DNA of 64,000 nt from Haliea sp. E1-2-M8. Its GTDB lineage: Bacteria > Pseudomonadota > Gammaproteobacteria > Pseudomonadales > Halieaceae. The notes beneath the pieces were generated by a model. That model saw only the letters and a list, made by a program, of their open reading frames with translations. It was not told where the DNA came from and did no database searches. The stretch is taken from positions 791 through 64,790 of the forward strand of contig NZ_JAUTDR010000018.1 in the NCBI RefSeq assembly GCF_030649675.1, read 5' to 3'. The number at the start of each line of letters is the position of its first letter. Position 1 is the stretch's first letter. Positions 34,065 to 42,236 of the stretch are shown here, in pieces. Made by a program: the position numbers and the translations under genes.

Positions 34065-34853
34065 TTACTTGCCGAACCACTGCCCGCCGTTCACGGACAG
34101 ACTCTGGCCAGTGACCACGCGGGCGAGGTCCGAGGCCAGGTAGACCACGGTGCCCGCGCATTCCTCAGCTGTGGGGACGTAGCGCAATGGAAACTCCTGC
34201 TCGCAGTAAAGCGCCAGTTCTTCTTCGAAACTGCGCCTGTGCTGCTCCGCCAGGCCGGCCAGCCAGGGCCGGAAATTGTCGCCATCGATGGGCCCGTAGT
34301 GGACGCTGTTGCAGCGTATGCCATCGGGCCCGTATTCGGTGGCGATCGAGCGGACCAGGGAAGCCAGCGCCGCCTTGGATGCTCCGTAGGAAGCCAGATA
34401 GGGTGGCGGAGCATTGTTCGCGGCCCCGGAGTTGACAAGAATCACGCGGCCGTCACCGCGTTGCTTCATGGAGGGAAGGGCAGCCTTGAAGAGGTGCAGC
34501 GCACCGAAGAGATTGACCTCGATGGCTTCGCGCCAGCGGGCGACGTCTGCATCGGCGATCATCGCCATGTCTCCGGTGTCGTGACCATTCTGTACCAGGA
34601 TGTCGACACCGCCAAATCGCTGTACCGCCTCCGACACGATGTGCTCACAGGATGCATGGTCGGCCAGATCGGTGCGAATAGCTACGGCCACGCCGCCTTC
34701 GGCTTCGATGTCCCCGGCGACCTTCTGAATGTACTCTTCGTTGCGGGCGCCGATGACGACCTTGGCGCCTTGCGTGGCGAAGGCCACAGCTGTTGCCTGG
34801 CCGGCCCCTGGTCCAATCCCGGTGATCACGGCGATTTTGTCTTTGAGTAGCAT
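34065..34853 (-). CDS. Short-chain dehydrogenase/reductase (SDR) C
   Basis: A 262-residue classical SDR with TGIGPGAG at 11-18 and the catalytic Ser142, Tyr156 and Lys160 (YGASK). The usual NNAG after strand 4 is replaced by QNGH (88-91), a rare change that removes the conserved Asn-Ala pair contacting the cofactor. The active-site residues are nevertheless intact, so the enzyme may still work. It is eighth in the minus-strand operon, between monooxygenase 3 and TonB receptor 3. The substrate is probably a secondary alcohol or ketone of the pathway. Confidence 0.87.
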   Translation of the reverse strand: MLLKDKIAVITGIGPGAGQATAVAFATQGAKVVIGARNEEYIQKVAGDIEAEGGVAVAIRTDLADHASCEHIVSEAVQRFGGVDILVQNGHDTGDMAMIADADVARWREAIEVNLFGALHLFKAALPSMKQRGDGRVILVNSGAANNAPPPYLASYGASKAALASLVRSIATEYGPDGIRCNSVHYGPIDGDNFRPWLAGLAEQHRRSFEEELALYCEQEFPLRYVPTAEECAGTVVYLASDLARVVTGQSLSVNGGQWFGK

Positions 34854-34898
34854 CTTTTTTGTTCTCCCTAGAGGTTGGTATTCCTGGTTGTCATTTCA

Positions 34899-35831
34899 CT
34901 ACCAGGTGTCGTTTCTGAGCGATTGCTTGAGCTGAACCAGGCGATCCAGCAAATTTTCGATGTCGTCCGGGTCGGGAGAGAAAAACAGTGGAGCGATGTC
35001 GATCACAGTGATGCCCGTATCGATCATCGCCTGGCCCTGGGCAAAACTGGCGTCGAGATCCACCCTGCCACGGCCATCCAGGATGGGTACCAGTGTGCCG
35101 CGCACATCAAAATCGTCAGGATTCCGGCCCTGCACTAGCAGTAGTGGCTTCAGCTGTGACACCGTATCCCTGATGACCTCCAGGGATCCGGTCGCTGGCA
35201 GCCAGCCGTCGGCGAAGCGCGCCATCCTGTCGAGATTGCGCTCCGTCGGGCTCACACCGAGCCAGATGGGCAGCGCAGTCCCCTGTACTGGCAAGGGGTA
35301 GGCCTGCAGGTCGTCGAAGTTGATAAACTTGCCGTGAAAGCTATGGGTCCCGCCGCTCCACAGCGCCCGACAGACCTGGATCTGTTCTTCCATGTGCGTG
35401 AAGCGGCCCTGAAAGGGCAGGTTTTGCGAGGTGAACTCGGCACGCTGCCAGCCGGCACCGAACACGGCAATGACGCGCCCCTTGGAGATGTAGTCCAGTG
35501 TGGCAAACTGCTTTGCCAGTAGAACGGCGCTGCGTGCCGGGGCGATAATCAACGCGGTGGAGAGCTGTATCCTTCGGGTGCGCGCCGCAAAAGCCGCCAG
35601 CAGCGTAATGGGCTCGAACCAGTTTTCTTCGATACCGCCCGGGAAAGCCTCTGGGCCCATGGGGTAATCTTTGGGGGCGTCGCTGGTGAAGCACAGGTGA
35701 TCCGCCACGCTGATCATATCGATACCCTTGGCGTCGGCCATCTCGGCAATCGCCATGATCCTGTCGATATCCCCGTTCGTGTGGTGGCTGATGCGGTAGA
35801 GCGTGACACCCACACGAATCGACTTTGCCAT
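34899..35831 (-). CDS. Luciferase-like flavin/F420-type monooxygenase 3
   Basis: A 310-residue TIM-barrel protein of the luciferase-like superfamily. It has IAEMADAKGIDMISVADHL, TRRIQLSTALIIAPARS and GRVIAVFGAGWQRAEF in the expected places. Family members oxidise ketones or alkenes using reduced flavin (type II Baeyer-Villiger enzymes) or F420. GGGAG lies before the ATG. It is seventh in the nine-gene operon, with 45 and 55 bp to its neighbours. It is one of three such enzymes in the window, suggesting several oxygen-insertion steps. Confidence 0.87.
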   Translation of the reverse strand: MAKSIRVGVTLYRISHHTNGDIDRIMAIAEMADAKGIDMISVADHLCFTSDAPKDYPMGPEAFPGGIEENWFEPITLLAAFAARTRRIQLSTALIIAPARSAVLLAKQFATLDYISKGRVIAVFGAGWQRAEFTSQNLPFQGRFTHMEEQIQVCRALWSGGTHSFHGKFINFDDLQAYPLPVQGTALPIWLGVSPTERNLDRMARFADGWLPATGSLEVIRDTVSQLKPLLLVQGRNPDDFDVRGTLVPILDGRGRVDLDASFAQGQAMIDTGITVIDIAPLFFSPDPDDIENLLDRLVQLKQSLRNDTW

Positions 35832-35886
35832 TAGTCGGTTCTCCCTATGGAGTTGATGTTGGCCATAGTGAGTGGCGGGGTGGCAA

Positions 35887-36681
35887 TCATGCTCCGTCCT
35901 CCTGCCCTTCCAGACGCTTGGACGTGCGCACGCCCGGCTTCACTTCGATGAACTCGGCGGCGATACCGGGTGGATACTCCAGGCTCTGCGCGATTGCTGC
36001 CCCCATGATCGGGGGAGTGGTAGAGCCTCCGTAATACTCGCCCTTGGCGAGCCACGCGGTGTAGGCTTCGGCCAGGGCGTTTTCGTCGAAGTTGTTGACC
36101 GTGCCGGTGAAGACGCTGCCGGAACTGAACAGGGTGACCAGGATGTTGTCCTCCACCAGTTCCTTGCGCAGTTCGGCGGTGAACTGATCCACGGCAGCCT
36201 TGCAGGCAGTGTAGACGGCCAGGTGGGCGAACTCGTTATCACAACGGACGGTCGCCGAGGATATGTTGACGATGCGCCCACCGCCATTGCGGCGCAGCCA
36301 GGGGATGGCCGCCTGGCAGCCGAAGATGGTTGAGAGCAGGTTCAGCTCCACGAGTTGCCTGACTTCCTGGGCGGGCATCAGTTCGACCCGCCGGGGGAAC
36401 TGGAAGCCGACGTTGTTGATTACCGCGTCGATCTGGCCGAAGTGCTCCCAAATTTTGCAGTACACTTCGTCGAGGGCATCGCGATCGCTGACATCCACGG
36501 GAAAGCCGACGACTCGGTCCGACTGCCACTGGGCCACGGAAGCCTGCAGGCGAGCGTTGTCCCGGGCCAGCACCGCCACCTTAGCGCCGCGATCCAGCAG
36601 CACGCCGACCAGCCCCTCGCCAATACCCTTGGAGCCGCCGGTAACCACGACAACCTTGTTTTCCACATACCACTGGGGCAT
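35887..36681 (-). CDS. Short-chain dehydrogenase/reductase (SDR) D
   Basis: A 264-residue classical SDR with TGGSKGIG at 14-21, NNVG at 89-92 (NNAG variant), Ser141, Tyr157 and Lys161 (YTACK). The C-terminal region, with PPG and a tail KPGVRTSKR, parallels SDR A at 14857. It is sixth in the operon, after the RidA gene. It probably acts on a hydroxy or keto group of the cluster substrate. Confidence 0.88.
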   Translation of the reverse strand: MPQWYVENKVVVVTGGSKGIGEGLVGVLLDRGAKVAVLARDNARLQASVAQWQSDRVVGFPVDVSDRDALDEVYCKIWEHFGQIDAVINNVGFQFPRRVELMPAQEVRQLVELNLLSTIFGCQAAIPWLRRNGGGRIVNISSATVRCDNEFAHLAVYTACKAAVDQFTAELRKELVEDNILVTLFSSGSVFTGTVNNFDENALAEAYTAWLAKGEYYGGSTTPPIMGAAIAQSLEYPPGIAAEFIEVKPGVRTSKRLEGQEDGA

Positions 36682-36714
36682 CTCTATCCTTATCCTTGTT
36701 TGTGTGTACAGCGC

Positions 36715-37131
36715 TTATCGTGCCAACAGCAGTTCATACTCCACCATGATATCGGGCGCTGCCAGCCGGTCGACGATGCGCAGGGTGCCGCCAGCGGGTT
36801 TGATCTTCATGGGCGCGACGAATGCTTCCCAGGCGGCATAGATGCCGGGGTAGTCCGATTCCTGGACGTCCTTGCGGAAGGTCCATTCCATGCGGATGAT
36901 GTGCTCGCGTTCAAAGCCTGCCTCGCGAATGAATTGGTCCATCCTCTCCAGTACGCTTTCGGTCTGGGCCACCGGATTTCCCGGAAAGCGTGCCCCGGAG
37001 CCATCGTCGGCCATATCGGCGAGGCCGGTGATAAAATAGAGTTCCTCAAACTTCGCGACCCGCAGCCCCCAACTGAAGAGCTTGCTCATGTCCGGAAGGT
37101 TGTCCGGTCTATAGACCTGTATCTCTGCCAT
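36715..37131 (-). CDS. RidA-family (YjgF/UK114) protein
   Basis: A 138-residue RidA-like protein. Members hydrolyse reactive imines/enamines to ketones and ammonia, or act as related deaminases and isomerases in catabolic clusters. The elements YFITGLADMADDGSG, AQTESVLERMDQFIREAGF and MEWTFRKDV follow the fold. I use ATG 37131, with GAGGG eight bases before; GTG 37134 is an alternative. It directly follows an amine-dehydrogenase-like gene (30-bp gap), and the pair hints at imine chemistry. Confidence 0.85.
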   Translation of the reverse strand: MAEIQVYRPDNLPDMSKLFSWGLRVAKFEELYFITGLADMADDGSGARFPGNPVAQTESVLERMDQFIREAGFEREHIIRMEWTFRKDVQESDYPGIYAAWEAFVAPMKIKPAGGTLRIVDRLAAPDIMVEYELLLAR

Positions 37132-37161
37132 CACTGTTTCCCTCAGCTGATCGTGGTGTCT

Positions 37162-38244
37162 TCACTTCGGCAACTCAAAGGCCTGGTAGGCGGGGATCAC
37201 TTTCATGTCCAGCTGGGTCACGATACCGGGAGGCGCGGCGACCACTTGGGGCATGCTGTTGACGCAGTTCATCGCCGTGCAGAGGATGCCCAGGGCGGCG
37301 GAATCACTGCCGTCTTCCTGCCCGCAGGTGAAGTGCAGGCGCAGGTCGGGGTCGCCCTTGATGTTGATCTTGTAGGCCCAGGGCTCCAGATGCCCCCACT
37401 CCCGGGCGATGCTTTCGTCCATGGGCCAGAAGGTTTTGAACTCGATGACCGGTTGACCCTTCACCAGGCCCGCGTAATTGAAGTTCTGTCCTGCCACATG
37501 GCCCTTGCGAATTTTTCCGGTCTTTGAACCCAGCTCCAGTTGGACATCGATGTCCTGCTTGGCCAGGGCGAAGCGGTGCTTCTTTTCGTACTCCTCGACC
37601 TCGATGCCCAGAGCTTCAGCGACCAAGGCGATGGACTCGAAGAAAATCGTGCTCATCACCTCCAGCAGGAAGGGCGGGTTGGCTTTGGCATCTTCGGGGG
37701 ACATGTCGAAACCGAGGTTGGTGACCATGTCCCAGGACTCGTTGACCCGGGACATGTCGACAATCTCGTGCACGGTGATCTTGCGGATACTGCGGGACAT
37801 GGCCGACAGCACAATGGGCAGACGGTCACCAGAAAAGCCGGGGTGGATGCCCGAACCGTGCATGCTGACCCCGCCTTTGTGGCAGGCGGCGGCGAGCTTG
37901 GCCTCGTCTTCCTTGTTGCGCACGGTGGTGAAGCCACTGGGGGTCACCAGGTTCTTGCCTGACTCGAGAATCCGGCACATTTCGTCGACATTGGCCAGCA
38001 GCGGTGCGTAGTGCACGACATCGGCGTCCAGGGCCAGAATCTCCTCCACGCTGTTGCTGCAGGAGACGCCGATGGGGCCGATACCGGCGATCTCACCGGC
38101 ATCCTTGCCCGCTTTATCGGCGCTGTGGACCCAGCAGCCCACCAGCTGAAAGCCGGGCTTGTTGTGGAAGGCGACGATGGAGAATTTGCCGACGCTGCCA
38201 GTGGCCCATTGAATTACGCGGATAGCTTGTTTTTGTTCAGCCAT
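37162..38244 (-). CDS. Amine-dehydrogenase-like (DapB-fold) NAD(P)-dependent oxidoreductase 1
   Basis: A 360-residue protein with a dihydrodipicolinate-reductase-type Rossmann domain (IRVIQWATGSVGK, 8-20). A C-terminal substrate domain like that of native amine dehydrogenases contains MHGSGIHPGFSGDRLP. Such proteins reduce imines or aminate ketones, but many members found in steroid/terpenoid clusters have no assigned reaction. GAGGAGG precedes the ATG. It is a paralogue of the protein at 39943 and sits beside a RidA gene in the operon. The reaction is not known. Confidence 0.82.
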   Translation of the reverse strand: MAEQKQAIRVIQWATGSVGKFSIVAFHNKPGFQLVGCWVHSADKAGKDAGEIAGIGPIGVSCSNSVEEILALDADVVHYAPLLANVDEMCRILESGKNLVTPSGFTTVRNKEDEAKLAAACHKGGVSMHGSGIHPGFSGDRLPIVLSAMSRSIRKITVHEIVDMSRVNESWDMVTNLGFDMSPEDAKANPPFLLEVMSTIFFESIALVAEALGIEVEEYEKKHRFALAKQDIDVQLELGSKTGKIRKGHVAGQNFNYAGLVKGQPVIEFKTFWPMDESIAREWGHLEPWAYKINIKGDPDLRLHFTCGQEDGSDSAALGILCTAMNCVNSMPQVVAAPPGIVTQLDMKVIPAYQAFELPK

Positions 38245-38277
38245 GCTGGCCTCCTCAAGTAGTTGTTTACTGTTGTT

Positions 38278-39114
38278 TCAGGCCGCAGGCATCACAGCAC
38301 CACCACACACACTGATCAGTTGCCCGGTTACATGCCTGGCGGCAGCAGAGGCAAGGTACACAGCCGCATTGGCAATATCCGCTGGTCGCCCGAGCCGCTG
38401 TAAGGCACGTGCCGAAGCTGTTGGTAATTCTTCCCCCGCCTCGTAAGCGGCATTGAAGGATTCCGGTGTGCCGAAGGTGTCCCCCAGGGTATTCCAGAAG
38501 CTGCCGGCGGAAATCTCGGCGCTGGATTCGGGAACTATCCAGCCTGGGGCGATAGTGTTGACCCGTATGTCATACTGGCCAAGATCGGCGGCCAGGGCCC
38601 GGGTCAGGGAGACCATGAATCCCTTGCAGCCGGCGTAAACGGGGTCGTTACGCCCGGCGGTGCCACTTATCGCGGCGGCGGAGGCGATGTTGACGATCGC
38701 GCCACCACCTCGCTCCACGAAATGCCTGGTCACTGCCTGGGTCACCCACAGGGTGCCACGGATATTGAGGTCGATCATCCAGTCGATGTCGGCCGGCGTG
38801 ACTTCCAGCAGCCGTGCAAAGCCCTTGCCGCCACCGGCATTGTTGACCAGGACATCAATCTGTCCGAAGGTCGCCAGTGTCTGTTCCACCATCGCGTCCA
38901 CCGAGGCGCGATCGGTGATGTCGGTGCGACAATTGAGAATACTGGGGTTGTTGGCGAATCGCTCGTGCTCCGCCGCCGGGGCGTGATCGGCGATGACCAC
39001 CTGCGCACCCCGTTGGGCGAATGCCCTGACCATCCCCTGGCCAATGCCGCCGTTACCGCCGGTGACGATGACCGTTTTGCCCTCAAAGGAGAAAGCATCC
39101 TGCTGATCAATCAT
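38278..39114 (-). CDS. Short-chain dehydrogenase/reductase (SDR) E
   Basis: A 278-residue classical SDR. It has TGGNGGIG near 18-25, NNAGGG about 91-96, Ser145, Tyr160 and Lys164 (YAGCK). An insertion of about 25 residues before the last strands (SAGSFWNTLGDTFGTPESF) makes it longer than usual. I start at MIDQQDAF (39114) because GGAGG lies five bases before it. It is third in the minus-strand operon, after SDR G. A hydroxysteroid-type dehydrogenase role is likely from context only. Confidence 0.88.
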   Translation of the reverse strand: MIDQQDAFSFEGKTVIVTGGNGGIGQGMVRAFAQRGAQVVIADHAPAAEHERFANNPSILNCRTDITDRASVDAMVEQTLATFGQIDVLVNNAGGGKGFARLLEVTPADIDWMIDLNIRGTLWVTQAVTRHFVERGGGAIVNIASAAAISGTAGRNDPVYAGCKGFMVSLTRALAADLGQYDIRVNTIAPGWIVPESSAEISAGSFWNTLGDTFGTPESFNAAYEAGEELPTASARALQRLGRPADIANAAVYLASAAARHVTGQLISVCGGAVMPAA

Positions 39115-39125
39115 GGCGACCTCCG

Positions 39126-39923
39126 TCACAGGTCGGGCAGCCTGAAGGGCAGGTTGGTATCCTGCAGGCCGCCGTCCATGTCGAGAATGGCGCCGGTGGA
39201 ATAGGAGCCCGCCTCCGAGCAGAGGAACAGGGCGGCCAGCCCGACGTTCTCTGCGTCACCGATGCTTTGCAGCGGGGTCTTTGCCAGCAGTTTCTCTCGA
39301 AATCCGGCCTCCATGTCGAAAGTGTTCTGCAGGGCGGGCGTCATGATGGAACCCAGGGCCAGACAGTTGACCCGGATCCTGGGGGCCAGCTCCTCTGCCA
39401 TGCAGCGGGTCAGATGGTCCAGGGCGGCCTTCGCTACGCAATAGGCCATCATTCCGCGTATGCCGATGTGACCCGCTCCAGAGGAAATATTGATGATGCT
39501 GCCACCGCCGCGCTTGAGCAGCCAGGGAGTGGCCAGGCGGCTGAGGACGAAGGCGGAGGTAGTGTTCCAGTCGAAATGGTGGCGGAAGGCTTCCGTGGTG
39601 GTGTCCAGGAACGCGGCGTAGTCACTGCCACCGGCGTTGTTGACCACGATGTCGATGCCACCACAGCGCTCCACCGTAGTGTCCACCAGGGCAGCCAACT
39701 GGTCCTCCTGCATCACATCGGCAATCAGCGCCTCGGCACTCCCGCCCGCCTGTTTGACCAGCTCAACAGTTTCATCGATTTGAGCTGCAGTTCGCGCCGA
39801 GCACACTACGTGCGCACCGCCGGCCGCCATCGCCAGGGCGATGCCGCGTCCCACACCTCGACCGGCACCGGTGACAATAGCGACCTGGCCATCCACACGC
39901 ATGCGGTCCAACAGATTGGTCAT
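39126..39923 (-). CDS. Short-chain dehydrogenase/reductase (SDR) G, paralogue of SDR B
   Basis: A 265-residue classical SDR with TGAGRGVG at 18-25, NNAG at 95-98, Ser147, Tyr161 and Lys165 (YCVAK). The shared end GGLQDTNLPFRLPD and similar core tie it to SDR B at 30788. Having one copy in this operon and one alone suggests that two transcripts need the same activity. GGAG precedes the ATG. It follows the amine-dehydrogenase-like gene at 39943 with a 19-bp gap. Confidence 0.9.
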   Translation of the reverse strand: MTNLLDRMRVDGQVAIVTGAGRGVGRGIALAMAAGGAHVVCSARTAAQIDETVELVKQAGGSAEALIADVMQEDQLAALVDTTVERCGGIDIVVNNAGGSDYAAFLDTTTEAFRHHFDWNTTSAFVLSRLATPWLLKRGGGSIINISSGAGHIGIRGMMAYCVAKAALDHLTRCMAEELAPRIRVNCLALGSIMTPALQNTFDMEAGFREKLLAKTPLQSIGDAENVGLAALFLCSEAGSYSTGAILDMDGGLQDTNLPFRLPDL

Positions 39924-39942
39924 GAAGCTCTCCTGTAGCTAA

Positions 39943-41025
39943 TCAGCGGAAGGCGCCGTGGCTGGTGATGATCGGCAGGTCGAGGAAGGTGCGCACCCCT
40001 GGCTCCGCCCGGCACACTGCCGGGATAGCGTTTACGGCGTGAACGGCCGTGCCCAGTAGCGCACCTTCTTCACCGCCCTTGCCGAACATCGGGTGGTTTT
40101 TGTCGAAGGACGCACAGACCTCCAGATTGATGCGATAGGAGGGGGTTCCCTCAACGGTGATGGTCCAGGACACTTCCTTCTCGGATTCAACCGGCCAGGC
40201 CGGATCGATGTCCATGGTGGTTTTCCAGTAAGTGCGCAACACAAAGGCTGGCTTGCCGTTGACAATGCCCCGCCACTCGAAGCGTCGGCAGGCAACGGTG
40301 CCAGGCTCGATACTGCGGCCGTTGGCCAGTTCCACGCGACTTTTGGCCAGCGCCACTTCATGGTTGGGCTCAACCCGTTCCAGAGTGACACCCATATGGT
40401 CGGCCATCATCACCATGGACTCGCGGAAATAGGCGCTCATCCAGTCCAGGAAGGGATTGTCCGGTCGCAGCGCTTCCTCCCGGGTCTTGCCGAAGCCAAT
40501 ATTGTCCATCATGATCTCGGGCGCATCACTGGTATAGACGTGAACGTCGGAAATCTCCTGAACGGTGATCTGGCGGGCGCGGTGGGACAGGCCTGACAGG
40601 GTCAGGGGCAGGACATCCGACATGAAGGCGGGATTGATGCCTGAGCCGTGGAACACGCTGTTGCCTGCCAGCGCAGCCTGCTGTAGCTGTTCCCAGGCGG
40701 CGTCGCCACGTGCCCTTGGATAGAGGTTGCCGGCTGTGGTGATGACATTTACGCCGCGCCGAAGAAGATCAGCTATTTCGTCGGCATCGGGCTGCATGGG
40801 CATATAGAGCAGGCAGTCAGCTTCGGCCAGCGGTAGAGCCTCCGGGTCCATGACCGCCTTGATGCCCGTGTCTGGGCGGTCACACAGATGACCGGCATCC
40901 AGTCCGACTTTCGCTTCACTGTAGACCTTGACGCCAGTGAGCTGCATATCGGGGTCATCGAGCACAGCCCGCAGGGCGTGCCTGCCTACCGCTCCCGAAC
41001 CCCACTGGATGACTTTGTAGATCAT
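39943..41025 (-). CDS. Amine-dehydrogenase-like (DapB-fold) NAD(P)-dependent oxidoreductase 2
   Basis: A 360-residue protein like that at 37162. The Rossmann motif is VIQWGSGAVGRHAL (5-18) and the middle holds VFHGSGINPAFMSDVLPL. AGGAAAG precedes the ATG. It is the first gene of the nine-gene minus-strand operon and faces the AraC-type regulator across 132 bp. The paralogues differ enough (different C-termini) to act on different substrates. They belong to a poorly understood group related to native amine dehydrogenases. Confidence 0.82.
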   Translation of the reverse strand: MIYKVIQWGSGAVGRHALRAVLDDPDMQLTGVKVYSEAKVGLDAGHLCDRPDTGIKAVMDPEALPLAEADCLLYMPMQPDADEIADLLRRGVNVITTAGNLYPRARGDAAWEQLQQAALAGNSVFHGSGINPAFMSDVLPLTLSGLSHRARQITVQEISDVHVYTSDAPEIMMDNIGFGKTREEALRPDNPFLDWMSAYFRESMVMMADHMGVTLERVEPNHEVALAKSRVELANGRSIEPGTVACRRFEWRGIVNGKPAFVLRTYWKTTMDIDPAWPVESEKEVSWTITVEGTPSYRINLEVCASFDKNHPMFGKGGEEGALLGTAVHAVNAIPAVCRAEPGVRTFLDLPIITSHGAFR

Positions 41026-41052
41026 GGCGTGCTTTCCTGTTGTTATCGTGAT

Positions 41053-41081
41053 TTGTAGTCACCTCGCGGTTCTCGTATATT
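41053..41081 (+). promoter_or_regulatory. Promoter for the AraC-type regulator
   Basis: TTGTAG (41053-41058) and TATATT (41076-41081) with 17 bp between. A strong Shine-Dalgarno, AAGGAGG (41082-41088), follows at once, so either the real transcript start lies upstream or the box is elsewhere. Confidence 0.4.
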
Positions 41082-41093
41082 AAGGAGGCGCCA

Positions 41094-41155
41094 ATGGGCA
41101 AATAATGGGTAATCGCGTCAATTACTGGCCGAATTGGCCGGGGGGTGACGAATAA
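41094..41155 (+). CDS. Two coupled leader micro-ORFs before the AraC gene
   Basis: AAGGAGG (41082-41088) precedes ATG GGC AAA TAA (41094-41105). Its stop overlaps the ATG of a 16-codon frame (41105-41155, product MGNRVNYWPNWPGGDE). That frame ends two bases before the AraC start codon, which itself has only a weak ribosome site. This looks like a translational leader that couples or meters AraC production. No homologue is recognised; it may be chance. Confidence 0.35.
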
Positions 41156-41157
41156 GT

Positions 41158-42102
41158 ATGCGTGCTGCCATATTGCTTACACCGGGTTCCGTCGTCTCCC
41201 TGGTAGCTGCAGTGCATGACCTGCTGTTGCACTGCATGACGCACCACATCAAGGAAGCAGCAGAGGTCGATCTGCTATACGGGGTGTCAGCCAGGGATTG
41301 TGCCCTGCTGCAGGACCGCTTCAGTTTTATCAGGCAGTACGATGTGGCCAACGCGCCGCGTCCGGACTGGCTGTTCGTGCCCGCCTTGATGGTGGATGGC
41401 AGCTGGGAGCCCTGCCGGCAGGGCCGGCTGGCGTCGTGGTTGCGAGACGAGGCTGCCAACGGTACCCGAATCGTGGGTGTAGGCACCGGTGCCTTTCTCC
41501 TGGCTGAGGCGGGCCTGTTTCCCGGCGGCAAAGCCGTAACACACAGCCGCTATGCGGCTCTTTTCCAGCGTAACTTTCCAGCCCTGCAGGTGGTCGCAGA
41601 ACCGGGATGGGTGGAGGAGGGGGCAGTTATCTGTTCGGGCGACCTGCCGTGGCAGGAGCTGGTGCTTGCAGAGATAGCGCGTCGTTGGGGTGATGCCGCT
41701 GCCCGGGATGTTGCCGAAACCTATGCCCTGCAATGGAATCATCTGCTGCATCATCCGGACGGCAGCGGTGGAATTGATGCGTCCATGGCCCAAGCCAGGT
41801 CCTGGCTGGCCGAACACTATGCGGAAGACAATCTCATTTCGCGTTGTATCGAGCACCTCGGCCTGTGTCGCCGCACGTTCAATCGGCGCTTCAAGCAAGA
41901 AACAGGTATGACACCCAAGGAATATGTGCATCGCTTGCGGGTGCAGGCCAGTCAGTCGCTTCTGGCATCCACCCGTCGCAGCATCGAGGATATCGGTGGC
42001 CATGTTGGCTACACCGACATGGGCGCGTTTTACAGGTTGTTTCGGCGCCACACCGGGGTCTCGCCGGGCCAGTTCCGTCGCGGGCACACTGCCTTGCCCT
42101 GA
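41158..42102 (+). CDS. AraC-family regulator with an inactive DJ-1/PfpI (GATase1-like) domain
   Basis: A 314-residue GlxA-type regulator. The N-terminal DJ-1/PfpI domain spans about 1-185 and the AraC DNA-binding domain about 205-310 (LGLCRRTFNRRFKQETGMTP and VGYTDMGAFYRLFRRHTG). The nucleophile-elbow cysteine of DJ-1 proteins is replaced by Gly109 (GVGTGAFLLAEAG), so the domain is a sensor rather than an enzyme. It is divergent from the nine-gene operon and is the obvious candidate to control it. Upstream micro-ORFs may affect its translation. Confidence 0.9.
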   Translation: MRAAILLTPGSVVSLVAAVHDLLLHCMTHHIKEAAEVDLLYGVSARDCALLQDRFSFIRQYDVANAPRPDWLFVPALMVDGSWEPCRQGRLASWLRDEAANGTRIVGVGTGAFLLAEAGLFPGGKAVTHSRYAALFQRNFPALQVVAEPGWVEEGAVICSGDLPWQELVLAEIARRWGDAAARDVAETYALQWNHLLHHPDGSGGIDASMAQARSWLAEHYAEDNLISRCIEHLGLCRRTFNRRFKQETGMTPKEYVHRLRVQASQSLLASTRRSIEDIGGHVGYTDMGAFYRLFRRHTGVSPGQFRRGHTALP

Positions 42103-42236
42103 ACCCCGCGGGCCGATTCACCACATTTTTCTTCACAGAACTCTCCATTCCAGCCTGCATGAAACATTGCGATAATAATCTTTTCTGGGTAGTCTTTCTT
42201 CGGCTACAGATAATTCTGGCTTAGACAGGACTCTTT

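Noticed and set aside
37162-41025. True dihydrodipicolinate reductase (dapB) for lysine synthesis
   Set aside because: Both proteins are about 360 residues against about 270 for DapB, occur in duplicate in a catabolic operon and lack the typical DapB substrate loop.
41126-41141. GGCC-GAATT-GGCC as an operator
   Set aside because: Arms are only four bases and lie inside the possible leader frame; too weak to claim.
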